Origin: Treponema sp.
Lineage (GTDB): Bacteria; Spirochaetota; Spirochaetia; Treponematales; Breznakiellaceae
DNA: 10,004 nt
Assembly (NCBI GenBank): GCA_031281925.1
Contig: JAITES010000275.1
Coordinates: 1-10,004, forward strand
Reading direction: 5' to 3'
This document shows positions 1-5,631 of this stretch, piece by piece. A program made the translations under genes and the position numbers. Below the pieces are notes generated by a model. The model saw only the letters and a program-made list of their open reading frames with translations. It did not search any database and had not been told where the DNA came from. How positions within the stretch are numbered: the first letter of the stretch is position 1; each line of letters opens with the position of its first letter.

Positions 1-30
1 ATCTGCGTAATCCGCGGACCCTTTTATTTC
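1..30. repeat. Copy 1 of a 30-base direct repeat
   Basis: Positions 1-30 match positions 613-642 in the same orientation at 27 of 30 bases; the differences fall at repeat positions 4, 6 and 14. The core is an imperfect inverted repeat around the loop TAATC (arms 2-7 and 13-18). The window edge cuts the copy, so the T-tract seen beside the other copy cannot be checked here. It may be a degenerate terminator-like repeat on the minus strand. Its family identity is unknown. Confidence 0.6.
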
Positions 31-199
31 TCTCTTCTACTTATTCTTTGCGGTAAAAAAAATCCTTTAAAAATTCCTTAGGTCAAGTTTAGGTATGAGG
101 TTTTTACTGACTGCGGTCATTGGACGCCTGGCATTAAATTTAGATACTGTACCCAATGTTTTAGGCTGTGTATTATTTTACCCAAAACCGGTAGAAACA

Positions 200-232
200 G
201 CCTGCAGGCAGTGCCTCCGGCAACCCGGAAGC
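200..232 (-). other. Two adjacent hairpins downstream of the small ORF
   Basis: Two inverted repeats sit 12 bases or more past the stop of the 244-426 gene. The first (213-232) has eight-base arms around a four-base loop, with one G-U pair when read on the minus strand. The second (200-209) is the perfect palindrome GCCTGCAGGC. Only a short broken T-rich stretch follows, so this is not a textbook Rho-independent terminator. It could still protect or end the transcript of the small gene, or be a degenerate intergenic palindrome. The rest of 1-243 shows no gene that I can support. Confidence 0.3.
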
Positions 233-243
233 CGCCATTTATT

Positions 244-426
244 TCAGGTATTGGCAAGTTCCTGGTCATTCTCGACTATCGCCTGCATTTCACGGACAAT
301 GGCGCTCAAAGCGGCAAGCCGTAGCGCCATATTCTCCTTTTTTGTGGCGGGACGGAACGCCCCCCGCTCCATGGCGTCATCTACCGCTTGTACTTCTTTC
401 TCGACATCTATTTCGTCATAGTTCAT
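244..426 (-). CDS. Small acidic hypothetical protein, possible antitoxin partner
   Basis: This 60-residue ORF begins at an ATG (426-424) preceded by GGAGG with a spacing of about six bases, which is why this start is preferred over in-frame upstream codons. The N-terminus is rich in Asp and Glu (MNYDEIDVEKE), a basic patch RPATKKE lies near residues 25-31, and the C-terminal half (about 31-55) looks helical and amphipathic. No conserved domain is recognised. It lies immediately behind the remnant of a toxin-like ORF, and its reading frame is continuous with that remnant. Small toxin genes are often followed at once by their antitoxin gene, so an antitoxin role is a reasonable inference from position, size and charge only. 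If the toxin is dead, this gene may be an orphan or may also be decaying. There are no other genes to its left within the window. Confidence 0.5.
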   Translation of the reverse strand: MNYDEIDVEKEVQAVDDAMERGAFRPATKKENMALRLAALSAIVREMQAIVENDQELANT

Positions 427-582
427 TTTACTCCTCCGATAAAAGATAGTAATACTTTTTTTCAATCGCATGGCATGAATGACCGCTAAACGGTTCCGTT
501 CAGTTTCTTCCAGAGCGATAATTTCCAAGGCAATCCCCCGATGATCAAAACCAACGATGAGCCGTTTAAGCGGCGGGTTTTC
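427..582 (-). pseudogene. Toxin-like ORF remnant, N-terminally truncated
   Basis: The minus-strand frame from about 582 to 427 encodes a stretch with the segments PPLKRLIVGFDHRG, ALEIIALEE and LAVIHAMRLKK. The order 'hydrophobic strand, GxDxxG, LE-hydrophobic, VIHAM, basic tail' resembles the C-terminal half of small RelE/BrnT-like toxin proteins of about 90 residues; I recognise this from memory and cannot confirm the family. The frame is closed upstream by TGA at 591-589, and no ATG start precedes the homologous part, so roughly the first 40-45 residues expected of such a protein are missing. At its 3' end the frame has no stop and runs straight into the ATG of the 60-residue ORF. A TAA one base out of frame overlaps that ATG region, and an A7 run lies upstream, so an indel may have removed the original stop. 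It is probably a decayed toxin gene that lost its front end where the 613-642 repeat now lies. A TTG at 528 could start a shorter fused product, but its ribosome site is poor. Confidence 0.45.
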
Positions 583-607
583 ACAGATTCAAGAGGGATT
601 GCCGTAG

Positions 608-630
608 AAAAAATCCGTGTAATCCACGGA
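608..630 (-). terminator. Rho-independent terminator of the mrfA-mrfB operon
   Basis: Read on the minus strand, the arms TCCGTG and CACGGA (630-625 and 619-614) form a perfect six-base-pair stem around the loop GATTA, followed by six T residues (613-608). It begins only six bases after the TAA stop of the exonuclease gene. Stem, short loop and T-tract meet the criteria for an intrinsic terminator, although the stem is short. The hairpin is part of a repeat whose other copy is at the left window edge. Confidence 0.65.
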
Positions 631-642
631 CCCTTTTATTTC
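613..642. repeat. Copy 2 of a 30-base direct repeat
   Basis: This copy matches positions 1-30 at 27 of 30 bases, in the same orientation. It contains the terminator stem-loop and also covers the TAA stop codon of the exonuclease gene, so the gene's last codons and the repeat share bases. The two copies bracket the toxin-remnant patch (31-612). The copies may belong to a genome-wide intergenic family that provides stops and terminators, or may be a duplicated 3' gene end; two copies cannot decide between these. Confidence 0.6.
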
Positions 643-1787
643 AGTTTACCGATCAGCCTTTCCCGCCTCTTCTCAAGACCAGGATGCGGATCTTCTGCGC
701 CTTCCCTCATCGCAATAAGCGCTTCGGTATACTCAAGCGCCTTTGCGTAATCCCTGTTTTTCCACTCGGCGTCCATTGCCAGATACAGCAGAGCCTTTGC
801 GGAACCCCTGCTTCCCGCCTCGTAAAGCAGTTTTTCTGCGGTTTGGCACAATTCACTAAAGCCGCTTTCGCCCTGAGCCAAAGGCTTGTGTACGCGTAAA
901 AACCTCCTCCAGCGGAGGGCAAGGGCCTCAGGATCAAAACGGTAGCGTTCCATGCCGGAAAGGGGATCGGCCGCAATATCCGCAAGAGCGGTAAAAAGCC
1001 GGGCCAGGCCCGCGATATCCTTTATGTTGTGATCGCAGATACCCGTGAGAGAGTGAATTTTACCTGTTTTAAGAAAATCAAACCATATATCGGGAGCCTC
1101 CGCGCCGCCGGTGTCGCCGCTCCTGTCAAGGCCGAGGATCTCCGTCTCTATGACCGACTGGGAACAGTTGGGTAGTATGTTTTTCCAAAGCCTCCGCGCT
1201 GGGTGGAGCAGATCCGCCTGGAAGATTGCAGGAGGACGCATCCCGTTCATAAGGCAGCGCGTCCTGAGGAGGGGCACGTCGAAGGTTTTACCGTTATAGG
1301 TAACAATGATAAGGTTCGTGTCCTCAGGAACGAGTGTTTCAAGCACTCTTTCAAGAAAAGAGCTTTCCCCCGGATAATCCAGCAGAAGAAACTGATCCAC
1401 CCTCATCTGTAATAGAGATGTAAACCTTCCCATGGCCGCCAGAAACGCTACCGTTCCGGCGCCTCCGGAAAGGCCCGTGGTTTCAAGATCGAAAAAACAG
1501 TATTCCCCCGCCTCAGGAAGTCTTCCTGTTGAGCTTTGATGACGGAAAAGATCCGGAACAAGGATGGAAAGGGCAGGCGGAAAAACTTCCGGCAGGATTC
1601 CTGCAATATCGACAGTAACGCTGCGTTTAAGGGTTTGAAAGCCCGCCTCCTGCCATTCGGGGCCGGCTTCCGCGGGGACGCCGGGCTGCGGTTTTTCGGG
1701 CCGGGAAACGGGGGAAGAAGGCCTTCCCTCCCCTGCGCCGCTTTGCCTGATCCGCCGGAGCCGCTCCTGCAGCCGTCCTTCCTTCAT
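636..1787 (-). CDS. mrfB: DEDD-type exonuclease, MrfB/YprB family
   Basis: This 383-residue protein belongs to the YprB (MrfB) RNase H-like exonuclease family. In Bacillus subtilis MrfB works with the helicase MrfA in a mitomycin C repair pathway independent of UvrABC. The catalytic DEDD set is visible: D100 and E102 in FFDLETTGL, D170 in YNGKTFD, and D257 with the general-base His H253 in HNIKDI. The family-typical segment ADLLHPARRLW follows at about 191-201. Residues 1-50 are a basic, proline-rich, probably disordered extension. The last 75 or so residues (about 310-383) look like TPR-type helices, as in B. subtilis MrfB. The ATG (1787-1785) overlaps the TGA of the upstream helicase gene as ATGA, with a GGGAAAGG-like ribosome site inside the helicase gene, so the two are probably translationally coupled. 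Transcription likely ends at the hairpin at 608-630. Nucleolytic polarity and substrate are known only from the family. Confidence 0.9.
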   Translation of the reverse strand: MKEGRLQERLRRIRQSGAGEGRPSSPVSRPEKPQPGVPAEAGPEWQEAGFQTLKRSVTVDIAGILPEVFPPALSILVPDLFRHQSSTGRLPEAGEYCFFDLETTGLSGGAGTVAFLAAMGRFTSLLQMRVDQFLLLDYPGESSFLERVLETLVPEDTNLIIVTYNGKTFDVPLLRTRCLMNGMRPPAIFQADLLHPARRLWKNILPNCSQSVIETEILGLDRSGDTGGAEAPDIWFDFLKTGKIHSLTGICDHNIKDIAGLARLFTALADIAADPLSGMERYRFDPEALALRWRRFLRVHKPLAQGESGFSELCQTAEKLLYEAGSRGSAKALLYLAMDAEWKNRDYAKALEYTEALIAMREGAEDPHPGLEKRRERLIGKLK

Positions 1788-4177
1788 TCCCGGCCTTTCC
1801 CGGTCAGGGCCTGCAGGAATACTGTCGCGGCCGCCTTGTTCCCGCCGGGCCCCACGCAGGAAGGGCAGCCGGTTTTACAGGGACAGCGGGAGAGTGCCTC
1901 CCGGGCGGAACGGAACAGGTCCTCGATCCTGCCGGAAAGCGCCTCCGAAAGGCCGGTGCCGCCGGGGTATTTGTCGTAGATGTAAAGCGCGGGGACTGTG
2001 AAATGGGGATCCCGCACCCGTTCCGCAAGACCAAGATCCCTTGAATCGCAGAGAAGGTACACAGGAGCGATGTTTTTTATGAGTGTACCCGCCCCGGAAA
2101 GAGCGGCCCCGGCGGCATCTTCATCCATGGAGGCAAGGGCCGCGCCCCCAGTGGTTTCAGGCCCAAAGCGGAGAATAAGAGAGCGGGTTTGCATCTCCTC
2201 TTCTGGAAGATCTATATCCCCGTAGCCTATATTCTCGTGTGTATGAAAGCGGATCTTCTTGAATTTTGCAACCTGGGAACGGACAAGCACATCTGTCAAA
2301 GTACCCTTTGCCGCGGTGTTTCCGGCAGGGGCGGAAAGAGGCTCCTGCCCCGTTCCAAATTCGAATTGTTCGTCTTCCGACAGCACCTTGATATCGGTTT
2401 TAACAAGACCGTCGGTAAAGTAGTTTACATCCGCTTCGCGGACAATACATTTTCTGTTGGCAATGTCGAGGCTCTCCACCAGGTACTGCCTACCCCGGTG
2501 GATGTACACCGCGTTGGGGAAGATAAGTTCCTTTGCGCTGGGCCTGTCCATTTCGCCGATGACAGCGTTTCTGCCTTTGGTGGCATCGACAATTACCACA
2601 TTGTCCGTGGTTGCCGAACGCAGGCTTATGCCCTCCGCGGGGAAAGATCTGTCGGCCCAGTGCCAGCGATTGGCTGTATGCCGGACAATGCCCTCCTCCT
2701 CCAGAAACGAAAGAACTTCCGCGGCCCCCTTTCCAAAAGGCCCAGGCATGGCTGACATGCCAGGCATGTCTGGCATGCCAGGAGCGCGGGCATCTTTTTC
2801 CGGATTTCCCTCTTCATCTTCATCATTAAACGGCAGCTCAAAACAGGCGCATTTGACATGGTCGGTCAGAATATAGGGATTATCGGGATCTATGCGGCCT
2901 TCCTCGGCGGCCTTGCGGAAGAACCAGTCCGGGTCTTCCATGATAAACTGATCCAGGGGAGCGGAAGAGGCCACGAACACGGATACGGAAGTTCCTCCCC
3001 GGCGGCCTGAGCGGCCGGACTGCTGCCAGAAACTGTTGAAGGAGCCGGGAAAACCGGCGACCACCGAGGCATCCAGCCCGCCGATGTCTATACCCAATTC
3101 CAGGGCATTGGTGCTCACCACCCCCTGAATGCTGCCGTCCCGGAGCCCTTTTTCAATTTCCCGCCTTTCATTGGGGAGAAGCCCTCCCCGGTAGGCCTCC
3201 ACCCGGATTCTCCGGTTATCGGTAAAGATGTTTTCCAGATCCTCGTTTACGTAGGAAGCGGCAACTTCTGTACGTACCCTGGAATGGGCGAAGAGAATCG
3301 TCTTGATTCCGCCCTTGAGCAGGGCAAGCATCCATCTCCGGCTTTCACTGACAACGGAGCGGCGTATTCCCTGAACGGCATCCACCAGCGGCGGATTGTA
3401 AAGTACCACCCGTTTTTCGCCGCGGGGAGCGCCGTTATTGTCAACCAGTTCCACCTCTTCTCCGGTGAGGGCTTCGGCAAGCTCCCTGGGATTGGCGATG
3501 GTGGCGGAACAGAGGATAAACTGCGGCCGGGAACCGTAGAAGGCGGCGATGCGTTTCAGCCGGCGGATCACATTGGCCACATGGCTTCCCAGAACCCCCC
3601 GGTACGCGTGAGCCTCATCGATCACCACATACTTAAGACCGGAAAAAAATTTGATCCATTTGGGATGATTGGGAAGGATCCCCGCGTGGAGCATATCGGG
3701 ATTGGAGATGATGATGCGGCCTGTGTCCCGTGCGGCGATTCGCAGAGAATCGGGCGTATCGCCATCGTAGGTAGCCACCCTGAGATTGAGGTCGCCACCC
3801 ACAATTTCGTTCAATTCAGACTGCTGATCCTGGGAGAGGGCCTTGGTGGGAAAAAGATAGAGACAGCGGGCCTTTTCATCCTCAAGGAGGGCTTGAAGGG
3901 AAGGCAGGTTGTAGCAGAGCGTCTTTCCCGATGCGGTGGGAGTTACTACAACTACATGCCTTCCCGCATGCGCCGCTTCCCACACCTCCGCCTGGTGGGT
4001 GTAGATCTTCTCTATGCCCCGTTTCCGCAAATTTCCGGCGATACGCGGATCAAGCCCCCGCGGAAAAGGCACATAGCGGCCTTCCTGGGCCTCTATAAGA
4101 CGGTTTTCCACGATATGGGGAGCAAATTCAGGACTTTCCAGTATGGCTTTGAGTGCTGCGCCGCTATCCATGCACAT
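1784..4177 (-). CDS. mrfA: DEAH-box helicase with DUF1998 domain, MrfA/YprA family
   Basis: This is a superfamily 2 helicase of the MrfA (YprA) type, an ATP-driven 3'-5' DNA translocase in the family, partner of the MrfB exonuclease. Residues are numbered from the longest reading frame (811 aa, from 4219). A Q-motif-like YTHQ is at 73-76, Walker A TPTASGKT at 93-100, DEAH at 201-204, SAT at 238-240, STNALELGID at 369-378 and QQSGRSGRRG at 399-408. The C-terminal DUF1998-type region (about 650-790) ends in CPCKTGCPSC (779-788), a four-cysteine cluster that binds zinc in MrfA. I use the internal ATG at 4177 (residue 15) because the -10 hexamer TATAAT lies at 4189-4184 and the first 14 residues would be encoded by promoter DNA. 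Met17 (4171) is an alternative. No ribosome site precedes either, so the mRNA may be leaderless. A Met-Pro-Gly-rich insert occupies about residues 478-497. First gene of the operon with mrfB. Confidence 0.92.
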   Translation of the reverse strand: MCMDSGAALKAILESPEFAPHIVENRLIEAQEGRYVPFPRGLDPRIAGNLRKRGIEKIYTHQAEVWEAAHAGRHVVVVTPTASGKTLCYNLPSLQALLEDEKARCLYLFPTKALSQDQQSELNEIVGGDLNLRVATYDGDTPDSLRIAARDTGRIIISNPDMLHAGILPNHPKWIKFFSGLKYVVIDEAHAYRGVLGSHVANVIRRLKRIAAFYGSRPQFILCSATIANPRELAEALTGEEVELVDNNGAPRGEKRVVLYNPPLVDAVQGIRRSVVSESRRWMLALLKGGIKTILFAHSRVRTEVAASYVNEDLENIFTDNRRIRVEAYRGGLLPNERREIEKGLRDGSIQGVVSTNALELGIDIGGLDASVVAGFPGSFNSFWQQSGRSGRRGGTSVSVFVASSAPLDQFIMEDPDWFFRKAAEEGRIDPDNPYILTDHVKCACFELPFNDEDEEGNPEKDARAPGMPDMPGMSAMPGPFGKGAAEVLSFLEEEGIVRHTANRWHWADRSFPAEGISLRSATTDNVVIVDATKGRNAVIGEMDRPSAKELIFPNAVYIHRGRQYLVESLDIANRKCIVREADVNYFTDGLVKTDIKVLSEDEQFEFGTGQEPLSAPAGNTAAKGTLTDVLVRSQVAKFKKIRFHTHENIGYGDIDLPEEEMQTRSLILRFGPETTGGAALASMDEDAAGAALSGAGTLIKNIAPVYLLCDSRDLGLAERVRDPHFTVPALYIYDKYPGGTGLSEALSGRIEDLFRSAREALSRCPCKTGCPSCVGPGGNKAAATVFLQALTGKGRE
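2745..2780. repeat. Nested palindromic repeats inside mrfA
   Basis: Within the helicase gene, GACATGCC and GGCATGTC form a perfect inverted repeat around a single base (2754-2770). It is followed directly by the ten-base palindrome TGGCATGCCA (2771-2780). The unit GGCATG or its variants recurs at 2745-2780. In the protein these bases encode a Pro-Gly-Met repeat (GMPDMPGMSAMPG). The stretch is unlike the flanking coding sequence and lies between the helicase core and the C-terminal region. Confidence 0.7.
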
Positions 4178-4183
4178 TAAAAG

Positions 4184-4212
4184 ATTATAGTACAATTTCA
4201 GCAAAATAACTA
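4184..4212 (-). promoter_or_regulatory. Probable mrfA-mrfB promoter
   Basis: Read on the minus strand, TATAAT (4189-4184) is a perfect -10 hexamer. A weak -35 (TAGTTA, 4212-4207, three of six consensus bases) lies 17 bases upstream. The predicted start of transcription, about seven bases past the -10, falls on or next to the ATG at 4177, giving a leaderless or nearly leaderless message. The -35 abuts the -35 of the divergent glgC promoter. Confidence 0.5.
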
Positions 4213-4241
4213 TCGACATAAAAGCTACTTAGACTTATACT
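4213..4241 (+). promoter_or_regulatory. Probable glgC promoter
   Basis: TCGACA (4213-4218) and TATACT (4236-4241) each match the sigma-70 consensus at five of six bases and are separated by exactly 17 bases. Transcription would start near 4248, giving a leader of about 40 bases before the glgC ATG. The promoter is back to back with that of mrfA. Confidence 0.65.
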
Positions 4242-4289
4242 GGAGATGCTTACATTCAAAAGTTGGGCGGTTTCAGGAGGAGGCGCTTT

Positions 4290-5561
4290 ATGTCCGAAGT
4301 GTTATCCATTATTTTGGGTGGCGGAAAAGGCACTCGTCTATTCCCCCTGACTCAGGCGCGGGCCAAACCCGCGGTTCCTTTCGGCGGCAAATTCAGGTTG
4401 ATAGATATTCCTCTTTCCAACTGTATTAACGCCAACCTCAAACAGATCTACATCCTTACACAGTTCAATTCGGCTTCCCTTCATCTACACATTGCCCAGA
4501 CCTATGTATTCGACTACTTTACCGACGGCTTTGTAGAGATGCTGGCCGCCGAACAGACCTTTGAACATTCAGGCTGGTACGAGGGAACCGCCGATGCGGT
4601 GCGCAAAAATTTCATCCATTTCCGTACACAGAACCCTTCATACTACCTTATCCTCTCAGGAGATCAGCTCTACCGGATGGATCTGAAAGATCTGCTGCAG
4701 AAACACAAGGATTCGGGGGCCGCCATCACCATCGCGTGCACCACGGTGAACCGGGAAAATGCCAGCCAGCTGGGCATCCTCAAGGTGGATAAACACAACC
4801 GGATCACCGAATTTATGGAAAAACCGGGAGCCGTAAAAGATATTTCAGATTATAAAATCCCCCAGGAATTGAAGGGGAAAAACAACGGGGAAGACGGCTA
4901 CCTGGCCTCCATGGGGATCTATATTTTCAATGCGGCCAGCATGGAAGAGTGCCTTGCCAACGAGCTTACCGACTTCGGCAAGGAGATCATCCCCCAGGCG
5001 ATCAACAAACTCAAGGTAAACGCATATATATTTAACGGCTACTGGGAAGACATCGGAACCATCAAAAATTTCTACGAAGCGAATCTGGAGCTGACGAGCC
5101 TCCGTCCCGCCTTCGATGTCTACGACGAAAACGCCCCTATCTACACCCACATGCGCAACCTGCCTCCCTCAAAGATGAACTTCTCCAACATGAATCAGTC
5201 CATCGCGGCGGAAGGCTGCATTATTACCAACGCCGCCATCACCAATTCCATTGTCGGAGTCAGAACGATCATTGAATCGGGAGCCAGCCTCAACGGTGTA
5301 GTCTGCATGGGTGCGGACTTCTACGAGTCGGAGACCCAGAAACAGAGGAATGCCGAAGGCATGCAGCCCAACGTAGGCATAGGCAGGGGCGCCATCGTAA
5401 AGGGAGCCATCGTTGACAAGAATGCCCGTATCGGCGAAGGCTGCCGCATCGGGGTGGACAACGTAAACCGGAATGACGGCAACTACGAAAACTACTACAT
5501 CGTTGACGGAATCATTGTCATTCCCAAGAACGCCGTGCTGTACCCCGGAACGGTGATATAG
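4290..5561 (+). CDS. glgC: Glucose-1-phosphate adenylyltransferase (ADP-glucose pyrophosphorylase)
   Basis: This 423-residue enzyme makes ADP-glucose and pyrophosphate from ATP and glucose 1-phosphate, the committed step of bacterial glycogen synthesis in the cytoplasm. The ATG at 4290 is chosen because GGAGG ends six bases before it; a TTG at 4263 in the same frame has no such support. Visible motifs are GGGKGTRLFPLT (10-21), AKPAVPFGGKFRLIDIPLSN (25-44), GWYEGTADAVR (95-105), SGDQLYRMD (123-131), EFMEKP (174-179) and YWEDIGT (251-257). From about residue 300 a left-handed beta-helix-type C-terminal domain follows. This region (SIVGVR, MGADFYES, VGIGRGAIVKGAIVDKNARIG, and an ending in LYPGTVI) follows the cyanobacterial/plant pattern more closely than the E. 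coli one. Allosteric effectors cannot be read from sequence. The gene appears monocistronic: the next gene is convergent and ends 70 bases away, and no other glycogen gene lies in the window. Confidence 0.95.
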   Translation: MSEVLSIILGGGKGTRLFPLTQARAKPAVPFGGKFRLIDIPLSNCINANLKQIYILTQFNSASLHLHIAQTYVFDYFTDGFVEMLAAEQTFEHSGWYEGTADAVRKNFIHFRTQNPSYYLILSGDQLYRMDLKDLLQKHKDSGAAITIACTTVNRENASQLGILKVDKHNRITEFMEKPGAVKDISDYKIPQELKGKNNGEDGYLASMGIYIFNAASMEECLANELTDFGKEIIPQAINKLKVNAYIFNGYWEDIGTIKNFYEANLELTSLRPAFDVYDENAPIYTHMRNLPPSKMNFSNMNQSIAAEGCIITNAAITNSIVGVRTIIESGASLNGVVCMGADFYESETQKQRNAEGMQPNVGIGRGAIVKGAIVDKNARIGEGCRIGVDNVNRNDGNYENYYIVDGIIVIPKNAVLYPGTVI

Positions 5562-5631
5562 CAAGAACTAAAAGCCTGAATTTTGAAAATGGATCTGTTC
5601 CAAAACTTCGCCTGATTTCCGGGCAATTCCA

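Noticed and set aside
95..421. A 108-codon plus-strand frame in the left patch
   Set aside because: It is Ser/Arg-rich without a recognisable fold or ribosome site, and it covers the complement of the better supported minus-strand small ORF.
1..642. CRISPR-like spacing of the two 30-base repeats
   Set aside because: There are only two copies, they are more than 580 bases apart, there are no regular spacers and no cas gene is in the window.
3284..4180. A 298-codon open frame on the plus strand opposite mrfA
   Set aside because: It is antisense to the conserved helicase motifs, with no domain and no ribosome site.
5562..5631. Possible bidirectional terminator between the convergent glgC and clpC genes
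   Set aside because: Only weak, bulged stems can be drawn (for example GCCTG with CGGGC) and no T-tract follows on either strand. Both transcripts may end by another mechanism.
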